Below, one piece after another: positions 29,065-38,205 of a stretch of 64,000 nucleotides of DNA (position 1 is its first letter; the number at the start of each line of letters is the position of its first letter). The notes beneath the pieces are model-generated. The model saw only the letters and a list, made by a program, of their open reading frames with translations. It had not been told where the DNA came from and did no database searches. The DNA lies in assembly GCF_006711645.1 (NCBI RefSeq), contig NZ_CP041248.1:1-64000 (forward strand), read 5' to 3'. Both the position numbers and the translations under genes were made by a program. Origin of the DNA: Klebsiella electrica (lineage in GTDB: Bacteria > Pseudomonadota > Gammaproteobacteria > Enterobacterales > Enterobacteriaceae).

Positions 29065-30423
29065 ATGTTGGTGACCATGTCAGATAAAGAGATCCACCGC
29101 CTACCGGTGATACAGGCAGTTTGTGAAAAGCGTCTACGCCGTCGTGATGCAGCATCACAGCTTGGCATTTCAGAACGTCAGGCGCAACGACTTATCAATC
29201 GTTACCGAGTTTCTGGTGCTGAAGGACTTGTCAGCCGCAAACGCGGCCAGCCCAGCAACCGCCGGTTGACCGAATCTCTCAAACTACGAGTACTCACGCT
29301 GATACGTGAAAACTACAGTGACTTTGGGCCCACACTGGCCGCAGAAAAACTCAGAGAGCGCCATAATATCCGGCTTTCAATCGAGACCGTCCGCAACTGG
29401 ATGACGTCTGACGGACTCTGGGTCCCGCATGCTCGCCGTAAGTCACGGGTTTATCAACCCCGACATCGGCGTGATTGTCTGGGTGAACTTATCCAGATCG
29501 ACGGCTCCCACCATGACTGGTTTGAAGGCCGTGCGCCAAAATGCTGCCTGCTGGTCTTTATCGATGATGCCACCGGGCGTCTGATGCATTTGCGGTTCAG
29601 CGAGTCAGAAACAGCCTTTGACTACATGCTGGCAACCCGGGAATACATCGAGCAGCATGGGAAGCCGGTATCGCTGTACAGTGACAAACACGCAATATTT
29701 CGCGTCAGTGGTCCGGAGAAACGCAATACCACCGTTACCCAGTTCGGACGTGTGCTTTATGACCTGGCAATCGAGCTTATTTGTGCCAACAGCTCTGAAG
29801 CTAAAGGCCGCGTGGAACGTGCGAATCAGACACTTCAGGATCGGCTGATCAAAGAAATGCGTCTGGAAGGTATAACCGGCATTGAGGCCGCAAATGCCTG
29901 GCTTGCCACTTTCATCGCTGACTTTAACAGCCGGTTTTCACGACCGGCTAAGTTCCCCAAAGATTTGCATCGTCCGGTGCAGGAAAGCCCCGATGAATTA
30001 AGAGACATCTTTGCCTGGCATGATGTTCGTACCGTGTCGAAATCACTGACCTTCCAGTACGATAAGATCCTTTATCTCATGGACACCACAGAAGAAAATA
30101 GCCGTCTTGCCGGTGAAAAAATTAAAGTACTGGATTATCCCGATGGCACCCTCGCCTTCCTCTATGGGCACCGGAGCCTTAAGTGCCAGGCATTTGATAA
30201 GCTGGCCTGTGTCGACCAGGGGCAGATTGTTGATAACAAACGTCTCGGGACTGTACTCCGACTGGCTCAGGTAAAACAGGATGAGCGGGAAAGCGAAGGC
30301 AAACGGGAACGAAGCAAAAAATCGCCCAGCCGTAAGGCTCAGGTGCGCATCCAGGAACAGCTCCGGGCTATCAATCCCGTTCTGGCAGACCCGAGCTTGT
30401 TTGTGGCAAGTTCAAAGCGATAG
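29065..30423 (+). CDS. IS1202-type transposase, 452 aa
   Basis: Clearly related to the ISKpn21 transposase but diverged: RRRDAASQLGISERQAQRLI helix-turn-helix, DDE core LIQIDGSHHDWFEG, LYSDKHAIFR, SEAKGRVERANQTLQDRL. AAGGGG precedes the ATG. Full length, so the element may be mobile. Confidence 0.9.
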   Translation: MLVTMSDKEIHRLPVIQAVCEKRLRRRDAASQLGISERQAQRLINRYRVSGAEGLVSRKRGQPSNRRLTESLKLRVLTLIRENYSDFGPTLAAEKLRERHNIRLSIETVRNWMTSDGLWVPHARRKSRVYQPRHRRDCLGELIQIDGSHHDWFEGRAPKCCLLVFIDDATGRLMHLRFSESETAFDYMLATREYIEQHGKPVSLYSDKHAIFRVSGPEKRNTTVTQFGRVLYDLAIELICANSSEAKGRVERANQTLQDRLIKEMRLEGITGIEAANAWLATFIADFNSRFSRPAKFPKDLHRPVQESPDELRDIFAWHDVRTVSKSLTFQYDKILYLMDTTEENSRLAGEKIKVLDYPDGTLAFLYGHRSLKCQAFDKLACVDQGQIVDNKRLGTVLRLAQVKQDERESEGKRERSKKSPSRKAQVRIQEQLRAINPVLADPSLFVASSKR

Positions 30424-30481
30424 AATCGACCATCAGTGCTGCAAAGTACCGGAACAGTGAGTCCCCAAAAGGATACTTGAG

Positions 30482-31285
30482 ATGATTAAATTCCCGACTA
30501 CAAAGCGCGTTGATTTGTATAAAACTGCTGTCAGCTCTGAGCAATTACATCTAGATCTGGTTGCGGCTCAGGAGTTCATGTTCGATGCCTGGGAAAATGA
30601 TGACCTGGAAGTTGTGCTGAAACTCATCAGAAAAGCTATCAAGAAATCCCCGCTCTGTGCTGACGCATACTCATTCTACTGCGAGATATCTCAAGAACCT
30701 CCTGAGTCAAAAATCGGGAAGCTGGAGACTGCTTTGTACGCAGCCAGCATTGCACTTGGCGAGGATTTTCAGGAGTTCGCAGGACGTTTCTGGGGATTTG
30801 TCGAAACACGTCCATATATGAGAGCAAAAGCAGCTTTGGCTGAGGCCTTATGGGAGTCTGGTAATTTTTATCCGGCTATGGCTCATAGCCGCGAAATGCT
30901 GAAGCTCAACCCGAACGATAACCAGGGGATTCGTCATTTATTAGCGAACTATTACCTTGAGCTTGAAATGGTGGATGATCTGGCCTTGCTACTGGACGAT
31001 TATCCTGGGGATATGCGTTCGTTTTTTCAGTATACACGCGCCCTACTCGCCTACCGACAGTCATCCCCGGATGCCGATGATATCGCTAAAGCTGCGATTG
31101 ATTCTAATAGACACATCCCCGGCTTGTTATCGAAGTGCAGATTACAGATCAAGTCTAACAGTGGATATATCACGTTAGGTGGAATGGATGAAGCCATTTA
31201 TTATGTGAATCATAATATAAAGCCTTGGATTCGCACCTCTGGCGCAATTGATTGGATTGTAAATAATTCATTAAGTAAAATATAA
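30482..31285 (+). CDS. TPR protein of the ST7-like family, 267 aa
   Basis: The words AQEFMFDAWEND, AIKKSPLCADAYSFYCEIS, FWGFVETRPYMRAKAALAEA and LKLNPNDNQGIRHLLANYYL are the recurrent landmarks of a widespread family of helical TPR proteins, some of which carry SEC-C zinc motifs. No enzyme motif; probably a protein-binding scaffold. It begins 58 bases after the transposase and ends 13 bases before the FRG gene, so transposase, TPR and FRG genes may share a transcript. Confidence 0.65.
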   Translation: MIKFPTTKRVDLYKTAVSSEQLHLDLVAAQEFMFDAWENDDLEVVLKLIRKAIKKSPLCADAYSFYCEISQEPPESKIGKLETALYAASIALGEDFQEFAGRFWGFVETRPYMRAKAALAEALWESGNFYPAMAHSREMLKLNPNDNQGIRHLLANYYLELEMVDDLALLLDDYPGDMRSFFQYTRALLAYRQSSPDADDIAKAAIDSNRHIPGLLSKCRLQIKSNSGYITLGGMDEAIYYVNHNIKPWIRTSGAIDWIVNNSLSKI

Positions 31286-31298
31286 GGATTTAGTTTTA

Positions 31299-32660
31299 AT
31301 GTTTAATCTAATTATGGGCGGAGAACCTGACTATTTTGAACATTGGCCCATGTATGAACGGGTTAGTGGGAGTTGTGATTTTCCTATATCACGTATGTTA
31401 GAAGGCACCTCTGATGACATCCGGTTGAAGTTAACGCCTTTGAATGATAAAGCATTATCTTATATTGAGAAATTACCTACGCTTTTTATGTCAGAACTTT
31501 ATTCCCGAGACAATGTTGAATACATTACTTTGCGACTTGGTGTAATTTCAAATCTACGAACAGTTAACAAAAATGTTGAGTTTGATTTCAGAATCACTCA
31601 CTCACAAGATGATGTCGTAGTGATAAACAAAGAGTTATATCAAACAGCTTTAGAATTAGGTGCATATGGGCTGAAACGGACTCACTGGGGAATAAAAGCA
31701 CGTGATTTAAATCAAACATTAGCACTTCTAAATATAACGACAAGAAGTACACCACTTCCTCCTACTGAAGCACTTCCTGATGAAGTTGATAACTACCCAA
31801 TAATAGATAATGTTCAAAGTTTCATGGCGCGTGTTTTAGAACAAGATCATGAAGAAGATGCAGAAATATTTTATCGTGGACATTCTGATGTATCTTACGA
31901 GTTGGCTCCATCAGTTTTCAGGAAAAACAAAAAAGGTAACTTCAAGCATTTGCACAGTGAATCAAATTTAGTCCGTGAAGCCCTAACAGCAAGGCCAACT
32001 GAGTTTGTTGATGATAAAACAATGCTAGACAAGTTAGTAAGGATGCAACACTACGGACTACCAACTCGTTTGTTGGATATAACATCAAATCCACTAATCG
32101 CTCTGTATTTCGCTTGTTGCGACATTAGTAATAATGAAAATACAAATGAGGTTGATGGACATGTTATTATTTTCAAAACAAAAAGGGATCGTATAAAATT
32201 CTTTGACTCTGATACAGTAAGTTGCATATCAAATATATCAATGCTAAGTCAAACACTGAAAGATCAGCTGGATTGTAAAATGGACAAGGAGGCTTTCAAT
32301 AAAACTGAAGCTTGTCAAAAACTCATACATTACATTAAAGATGAAAAACCTTATTTTAAAGATGTAATTATACCATCAGATTTGGAAAGGTTAATTTTCG
32401 TTAAAGGAAGAAATAATAATGAAAGGATGTCATCACAGTCAGGTGCATTCTTATTATTTGGGAATAATGCTGTTTATCCCGATTTAGTTTCAAACCCTGA
32501 TGATGCTATGCAAGAGTTTAAAGTAGAAAAAATAGTGATCAGAAACAAAGCTAGAATACTTAAGGAACTCGCAAGGTTAAACATTACAGATGCGACAGTT
32601 TATCAAGGCATGGAAAGGACAATGAAACTAATTGCGGCCAAATTTTCCGCAGGAGATTGA
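31299..32660 (+). CDS. FRG-domain protein, 453 aa
   Basis: The C-terminal two thirds carry the FRG signatures: FYRGHSDVSYELAPSVFRKN (about residues 191-210), MQHYGLPTRLLDITSNPLIA (249-268) and ALYFAC (268-273). The first 160 residues are a separate, unrecognised domain. FRG proteins are mostly uncharacterised and frequent in defence islands and mobile elements. Strongly AT-rich compared with the transposase. GGATT lies before the ATG. Whether it is a toxin or nucleotide-handling enzyme is unknown. Confidence 0.8.
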   Translation: MFNLIMGGEPDYFEHWPMYERVSGSCDFPISRMLEGTSDDIRLKLTPLNDKALSYIEKLPTLFMSELYSRDNVEYITLRLGVISNLRTVNKNVEFDFRITHSQDDVVVINKELYQTALELGAYGLKRTHWGIKARDLNQTLALLNITTRSTPLPPTEALPDEVDNYPIIDNVQSFMARVLEQDHEEDAEIFYRGHSDVSYELAPSVFRKNKKGNFKHLHSESNLVREALTARPTEFVDDKTMLDKLVRMQHYGLPTRLLDITSNPLIALYFACCDISNNENTNEVDGHVIIFKTKRDRIKFFDSDTVSCISNISMLSQTLKDQLDCKMDKEAFNKTEACQKLIHYIKDEKPYFKDVIIPSDLERLIFVKGRNNNERMSSQSGAFLLFGNNAVYPDLVSNPDDAMQEFKVEKIVIRNKARILKELARLNITDATVYQGMERTMKLIAAKFSAGD

Positions 32661-32812
32661 TCTTCATGTGGTTTTTTGACACACTAGCCTGTCGCTACTG
32701 GCATTGGTCCCTTGTATGCTAAGCATATGAACTCTGGTGTGTGTTGGACAGGAGCAATTAACCAGTCGTATAGTAAAATTTGAATGTAAAAATATAAAAC
32801 AAGGAGTTGAGA

Positions 32813-33253
32813 ATGAACCCCATTACTTTGAGTGAAATGAGTGATGAAGATGAAGAGGTAAAAATCATTTCTTCATATGAACCTCAAGATGATGAGATTG
32901 CGATCGTTTTTGATAGTTCAAAAATTACTGGAGGTAATGCACTGGATTTTTTCCAGTTCACCAAGCAATCACATTCTAATGTTAAAGTGTACGGAGATTC
33001 TAATGGTGTTTCGTACCTGCAATTAAACAGTATAACGTTAGCGTTAGGCACTTTCTTTGCCACATCAGTAATGATACCTTTTTTAGTAAATCTTGTTTCA
33101 AATTATATTCAGAAAAAAATTGATAACTTTGGAACTAGAGATATAGACGTTAAAGTCTCTATAATTAAAAAAAATAAATCAGGAAAACATGTGAAATACA
33201 CTGTTTCTGGAAAAGTAGACGATGTTTTAAAAGTAATTAACAAAATCAAATAA
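32813..33253 (+). CDS. Small single-span membrane protein, 146 aa
   Basis: ATG at 32813 lies six bases after AAGGAG; the TTG at 32807 abuts that site and is not used. The acidic N-terminal half is followed by one hydrophobic segment (LALGTFFATSVMIPFLVNLV) and a basic C-terminal tail (VKVSIIKKNKSGKHVKYTVS). About 150 bases separate it from the FRG gene. The layout fits a membrane-anchored effector or partner, but no family was recognised. Confidence 0.6.
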   Translation: MNPITLSEMSDEDEEVKIISSYEPQDDEIAIVFDSSKITGGNALDFFQFTKQSHSNVKVYGDSNGVSYLQLNSITLALGTFFATSVMIPFLVNLVSNYIQKKIDNFGTRDIDVKVSIIKKNKSGKHVKYTVSGKVDDVLKVINKIK

Positions 33254-33270
33254 AAATCTATATAGATATT

Positions 33271-34077
33271 ATGAATATTCACGAAAAGTTAAAGCGTTGG
33301 ATGTGTATTACTCAAGAAGATAGTGCTATTCTTGATTATCTTAATGCTGAGTTAAAAAAAGCTCAATCCTTGAGCTTGAATAATGAATCAAACAGATTGT
33401 TTTTATACAAAACAATTTTACTAGCCCATTTAAAATATATTCAAGTCATTAATTTACTTACAAGAGGTGATTTTTATGAAGCATGGGTAGAACTTGAAAG
33501 GATAGAAATAGATTTAATACATATTAAAGAAAATAATGAGTTTCTGCCTGAGGTTAATTTCTATGGTGTTAACTTCTTAGCGAGAATGGTATGTAATTGG
33601 CAGGCGTTATTCCCATATAAAATCTTCGGTAGTTCTCGTGAAATAATAAAAGAAGTGAAATGTTCAGTATGTAATACAACCCGTAGTTTTATTAATGATT
33701 GTGGTCATGTTAAAAATAAACTTTATAATGGAGTTCTTTGCTTTGATGAAGTGATCGATTTTGAATTAATTACTTATGACATAGTTAGTAATCCCGTTAA
33801 CAAATGTAGTGTTTTTTTCTCCAATGATGGTGATCATTATAACTATTCAACTTTAATTAGTGTTGTCAAATACATACAATCCCCACATCAAATTTTCAAT
33901 ATTACGACCTGGAGATTTAAGGCGAAAGAACATGATGGAGTATTATCGCCAGAAAATATTTGTCCATGTGGAGATTCTTTAAAAAAATATGCAGATTGTT
34001 GTTTGCCACGTAATGGTATTTATAAAAAACATATAGATATTTGGTTTCCCTTCCCGTTGAATGTAGAACCTATTTAG
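33271..34077 (+). CDS. SEC-C zinc-motif protein, 268 aa
   Basis: Two zinc motifs: C-x2-C-x9-C-x-H followed by LYNGVLC (residues 131-157) and the C-terminal SEC-C motif CPCGDSLKKYADCC (231-244). The N-terminal 110 residues are helical. It starts 17 bases after the membrane protein, so the two are probably one operon. SEC-C proteins often bind proteins or nucleic acid through the zinc knuckle. No nuclease motif seen. Confidence 0.65.
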   Translation: MNIHEKLKRWMCITQEDSAILDYLNAELKKAQSLSLNNESNRLFLYKTILLAHLKYIQVINLLTRGDFYEAWVELERIEIDLIHIKENNEFLPEVNFYGVNFLARMVCNWQALFPYKIFGSSREIIKEVKCSVCNTTRSFINDCGHVKNKLYNGVLCFDEVIDFELITYDIVSNPVNKCSVFFSNDGDHYNYSTLISVVKYIQSPHQIFNITTWRFKAKEHDGVLSPENICPCGDSLKKYADCCLPRNGIYKKHIDIWFPFPLNVEPI

Positions 34078-34442
34078 AACCAGATATTCAATAACTAAAG
34101 ATCCCGTTGACACAGATATTTCCATATTAAGATGTTTTCGTTATATTTTTATTCCAGTCTTTCATATTTAACTTTTGCTTTATTAATTGGTTGAGTGGGA
34201 TAACGCAGCAGTCACATTAATATGATTACATAGGCTGAAAGTGCCCTTTCTATCTTGCACAAAGAGGTGACATTTTAAACTTGCTTTGACAAACGTAGAT
34301 AAAGGCTGAATCTGATGTTTTATGGTCATCCTTGTGCTGGCTGTGTTGCCCGTACTCTCTGTTGCGCATAACGATTGAAATGTCTTGCGGCCTTCACTGA
34401 GATTACCGGGCGTCCTGATAATTTTCTTAGGACCTGATTCGA

Positions 34443-34847
34443 ATGAAACGATTGATACCAATCCTTACCTTTGCCGCCAGTATGACCATTCCGGTTACTG
34501 CAATGGCAGACAATATTGTTTGTCATGATGGCTGGAGCATTGAGCGACACGTTACCGGTAGTGCCAGTAGTGGATTCATGAGCTACATGAAAGACGCTGG
34601 CGTCATAAAGTTACTGCATCACGGCAAGCTCATCTCACAAAAACGTATTCAGGATATTCAGCAATCGGTGTATCAGACCAGTGGCGCTCCACTTGTTAAC
34701 TACGAGTTTGATGTTGATGAAAACAGTTTCTATATCCTTGCTCTGGATATGAGCACTCAGGGTGCATCAGGTGGTGAACCGGATATCAAGCTTTGGGGTA
34801 CTGATGCAATGGGAATTGATTGTATTTTACAGGGAGGTGCTGAATGA
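34443..34847 (+). CDS. Exported protein, 134 aa
   Basis: Signal peptide MKRLIPILTFAASMTIPVTA with likely cleavage before MADN or DN; the mature part is periplasmic, with two cysteines (VCHDG, IDCILQG) that could form a disulfide. Overlaps the next gene by four bases. Function unknown. Confidence 0.6.
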   Translation: MKRLIPILTFAASMTIPVTAMADNIVCHDGWSIERHVTGSASSGFMSYMKDAGVIKLLHHGKLISQKRIQDIQQSVYQTSGAPLVNYEFDVDENSFYILALDMSTQGASGGEPDIKLWGTDAMGIDCILQGGAE

Positions 34848-35179
34848 AAAATTCAACCACCCTTCCCTTATTGATATCAATCGCCGGTTTGTTATTTGCA
34901 AATCAGTCACTGGCGATTACGCAATCACAGATGCAGATGAGAGTGACTGCTACATGTGATTCTTACGCAAATTTTTCCAGAATTGCCAACCCGGATGTTA
35001 TTTATGGCGCATGTATAACCGGAGCCAGGGACGCAATACAGCATCGCAATTCCGTCTGTGAGAAGAAAATAAAGAAATTTAATAAACAGACGGAAAACTT
35101 ACGAGGAATGGAACGAGCCGAGCATATTGAAGTTACTCAGGCATATCGCGCCGGATGCAACACTGGAAAACAAAACTAA
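34844..35179 (+). CDS. Exported protein, 111 aa
   Basis: Signal peptide MKNSTTLPLLISIAGLLFAN-QSLA, mature part with four cysteines (TCDSY, GACITG, VCEKK, GCNTG). ATGA overlap with the preceding gene implies coupled translation of two periplasmic partners. No family recognised. Confidence 0.6.
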   Translation: MKNSTTLPLLISIAGLLFANQSLAITQSQMQMRVTATCDSYANFSRIANPDVIYGACITGARDAIQHRNSVCEKKIKKFNKQTENLRGMERAEHIEVTQAYRAGCNTGKQN

Positions 35180-35195
35180 AAAGGAATACAAAAAA

Positions 35196-35555
35196 ATGAA
35201 CAGTTCATTTTTGACAAAACATCTTTCAAAATTAACGCTCGCTATCAATCTTACAATAACCATACTGATTTGGCTCTATTTTATTGGAACTGACAACCCG
35301 TCATGGTATTCGATACTTCAGGGGTATGCTTTCATCAGCTTTGATACGGCAAAAATCATTATCACCGTTGTCTGTGCTGCATGGATAATCAAAAGCATTA
35401 CATCCTATGAGCTAAAAACAGTTCTGTTTACTCAGGCGGACATTCAGAAGGAAATACTCAAAGAGCTTCAGTTATTAAGAAATGGAAAGCAAATGAATAA
35501 TGCCGATGCCATGAAAGATGATTTCAGGATAGACTTTGATAAAGTAGATTGCTGA
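35196..35555 (+). CDS. Inner-membrane protein with two spans, 119 aa
   Basis: AAGGAA precedes MNSSFLTKHL at 35196; upstream codons overlap the preceding gene and lack a better start. Membrane segments near residues 16-32 (AINLTITILIWLYFIG) and 46-66 (DTAKIIITVVCAAWII), then a cytoplasmic helix. Third gene of a probable envelope operon. Confidence 0.6.
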   Translation: MNSSFLTKHLSKLTLAINLTITILIWLYFIGTDNPSWYSILQGYAFISFDTAKIIITVVCAAWIIKSITSYELKTVLFTQADIQKEILKELQLLRNGKQMNNADAMKDDFRIDFDKVDC

Positions 35556-35984
35556 TATTTCTCTGATGCTGACATGTAAGGGTCTTCATTTTGGTGGAGA
35601 TTCTTATTTTTTTATTCTGATTCTTTGTTAACTCAAGCCGTATGGCTCTCCTGCGGAGGGCTTAATATTGGGATAATATTGAGAGGTTCAGAGTAAGTAC
35701 AGAAAACCGATTAAGAATAAATATATCATAATAAGGGTTTAACCCCGGTTGGCGATTTGGCGATGGTAGCATGGATATTTGAATCTGTAAATTGATTATA
35801 TTTATTTTTATTTTACCACCCTATCGGGTGATTCCGGCACAGCACATCAGCATAACCAGAAGCATATAACGCGCTACAGGCCATCAGGGGAATGCAGTCG
35901 GTGCAAAGCCATACTTCAGCCCTGAAACAGCCCACAATCACGCCAGTGCAACCTCCGGTCACAATCTGCACTAATTTCATTTAA

Positions 35985-36000
35985 CTGTATAAATGAACAG
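35985..36000. promoter_or_regulatory. LexA-box-like palindrome without an SOS gene
   Basis: CTGTATAAATGAACAG follows the CTG-N10-CAG LexA consensus. The 780-base stretch 35556-36337 around it has no convincing gene; it may be the leftover control region of a lost umuDC/impCAB-like operon. Confidence 0.5.
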
Positions 36001-36337
36001 TGGTGCATATGCCGGAATCCTGCCATCAGACAGACTCTGCACACCCTGCCCTGACCCGTATTTACAGTGCCTGTAGCGCATTCTGAGCGCACCAGTGCAT
36101 GATAAGGCAGGGTGCTGAGCCTGCTTTGTGACAACCTCAGATTACTGCTGACAGAACGACACGATACCTGTCACATTGCATTGTCTGTATTATTTTAAAT
36201 TTTATTTTTTTGAATGGATTCTTAAATTTAATTCCTGACCTCCACCCGGAGTGCTGGCCTGACAGAAGTTAAAGGGGAAAAACAGGACCCGACCCGATTC
36301 TTTTTCTCCCTCCAATTCTTTACTCAGGAAATATTAA

Positions 36338-37270
36338 ATGACGCTTTTTCGAAACAAGAGATACCACCAGAACTACAACCATAACACGTTATTTCCCGGT
36401 GCTGTATTTACCACGAAGCATAATGGTGAATGCTCTGTTCTTGGTCGCTCCGAAGATAAATCAAGACGCGGATATTATGTTGTGCAATTTAAAGACAGCG
36501 GCATAATCAAAGAGGCCTACGGTACGCATATTAAATCAGGTGCAGTCTCAGGTGACGCGTTCCCGTCCTCAGAAGATGAACGAATAACACTGTTGATGAA
36601 GCCCCGTTATTATGATGTGGGATATATTGGAAATGGAAAGCATTCCACAATTGAAAACACCCGAAGCCATCAGAGAACAAGAGCGTTCATTCTCTGGCAT
36701 AATATGTTGGCAAGGTGCTACATGACAGTTAAAGGGAAACAATATTTTAAAGGATATAAGGGAGTGACGGTTTGCGAAAGATGGCATAACTTCCAGCATT
36801 TCTGCGATGACCTTCCAAAACTTAATGGCTATGCCCGCTGGAAAAATAACCCCGGAGAATATGAGTTGGATAAAGATTTTTCACATCGTCGTTTCTATTC
36901 CCCGGACACAGTTTCTTTCATCAGTACAATGGAGAATGCAAAGGAAGCAGCATTACGACGCTCAGCAATGAAGATACTGAGCCAGCATTATCACGAAGTG
37001 AATAAAATACGAAATGAAATAGTTATGGATACGGAGGATGAACTTAAGAAAAACAATATTGTTTATGAAATTGCATATAACGGGAATACTAAAATCATTA
37101 TCTCAGAAACACCCTATGGTACGGTGGCATTCTATCCCCTGACCAGAAAGATTCAGCGAAACAGTTACATGACGGAGGGTGATACACAGATTTATGTATC
37201 CTACCTGAACTGGCTCAGGCTTCAGTGGGAAATCAGGAATCCCTTCATTAACTGCATTGCTGTAAAATGA
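36338..37270 (+). CDS. HNH-like phage-type protein, 310 aa
   Basis: The centre follows the pattern of a common phage family: FILWHNMLARCYMTVKGKQY, FKGYKGVTVCERWHNFQHFC, YELDKDF and YSPDTVSFISTMENAKE, comparable to W-x-NM-x-RCY, GVxVCxRW, LDKD and YSPxTCxFV...N in putative homing-type nucleases. An AGGA site precedes the ATG. It may be a selfish nuclease or a DNA-binding relic. Confidence 0.6.
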   Translation: MTLFRNKRYHQNYNHNTLFPGAVFTTKHNGECSVLGRSEDKSRRGYYVVQFKDSGIIKEAYGTHIKSGAVSGDAFPSSEDERITLLMKPRYYDVGYIGNGKHSTIENTRSHQRTRAFILWHNMLARCYMTVKGKQYFKGYKGVTVCERWHNFQHFCDDLPKLNGYARWKNNPGEYELDKDFSHRRFYSPDTVSFISTMENAKEAALRRSAMKILSQHYHEVNKIRNEIVMDTEDELKKNNIVYEIAYNGNTKIIISETPYGTVAFYPLTRKIQRNSYMTEGDTQIYVSYLNWLRLQWEIRNPFINCIAVK

Positions 37271-37542
37271 TGATAATGCTATAAATAGCTGCACTATATA
37301 CTTAACAAATAAACATCAGGGCAATCTGTAAAATCTGAGTTTCAGTGATGTTGCTGCATCAGAGACGATATTAACTGTCTGAAAGTTCATCGCTGAAGGC
37401 TAAATGTCTGCACTTCATGCAGCCATTTAACATGTTCAATACATTAAGCGCACCAAGGTAAGGTGTTGATTGTTAAGGGTTTATCAGGGGGTTCTCTTGA
37501 CTTGTTGGTATCCTCGGACTCAGGCTGTTACGTATCCTGTGA

Positions 37543-37773
37543 CTAACTGAGCCCCGTCCGTGGTGACCAGTTAACAGATTCTCCAAGGAACCTTGTTAAC
37601 GCTGCTTTAGCATACTGAGGCTTTGAGTAGTATCTGGGAAACCAGCCATCATAAGTTTGTGTGCCATTGCGCCGGTATTCTGGCCTGACTGACAGCTTAC
37701 ATCCATTACCATCAGTAGAAATACAAAAAGTGTACCCATCAACAGAATCAGAAGTAAGCAGAATGGATGTCAT
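37543..37773 (-). CDS. Small hypothetical protein, 76 aa
   Basis: GAGGT lies at good distance before MTSILLTSDSVDGYT. The product is rich in aromatic and basic residues (YDGWFPRYYSKPQYAKAALT). Function unknown. 37271-37542 and 37774-38205 hold no other gene; the latter probably includes the parC centromere. Confidence 0.5.
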   Translation of the reverse strand: MTSILLTSDSVDGYTFCISTDGNGCKLSVRPEYRRNGTQTYDGWFPRYYSKPQYAKAALTRFLGESVNWSPRTGLS

Positions 37774-38205
37774 TGGGGATACCTCATTATTGAACTAACC
37801 AGAAACTACAATGGTGATCCGACATGGTTTCCTCGATTTTACCGACTGAGCTGTCATATAGCGATACCTTTTATTCTTAGGTTCTCTTGCAGTATTGGCT
37901 ATCGATTGTCACAATTTAGTCTGGTGGCACTGGTTCATTTTTCGGGTGGTTTGTTACTTTTTCCGTTGGTGTTCCAGGGCTACCGACCTCTGCATGTACG
38001 TATACATCCCTCTTTCTCGTTTACCCCGCCAGATTTCAATCCGATAGAATCGTTCCTGTTTTACTCACTCGTAATTCACTTTTCATAGTCATTTTGTGGA
38101 CATTAAACGTGCGCTACAGGTGCGCATTCCTTGCTTCAGGATGGCTTACTATCTAAAATGGCAGAGATTTTTGATACTTTTGAACATTTTAATGAGGTAT
38201 ATACC

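Larger units (their letters stand above)
28972..34291 (+). mobile_element. Unnamed 5.3-kb IS1202-type element with four cargo genes
   Basis: The left end (28972-29022, starting TGTTAGAACC) is mirrored at 34239-34291 (ending GCTTTGACA). Complementing the left end gives GTGACATT and TTTCTATCT at the same spacing as at the right end, a long imperfect inverted repeat with two sub-repeats, the same architecture as ISKpn21. Inside lie the transposase and TPR, FRG, membrane and SEC-C genes. Left flank TTAGAT; TAGAT recurs at 34296-34300, four bases beyond the right end. The right boundary is therefore uncertain by a few bases. Confidence 0.7.

Noticed and set aside
35916..36134. 72-aa minus-strand frame
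   Set aside because: No ribosome site, no family likeness, and it contains the LexA-box-like palindrome.
37774..38205. Iteron set for parC
   Set aside because: Only one 10-base word (GGTTCTCTTG) recurs, at about 37490 and 37880; no regular iteron array could be drawn, so parC is inferred from context only.
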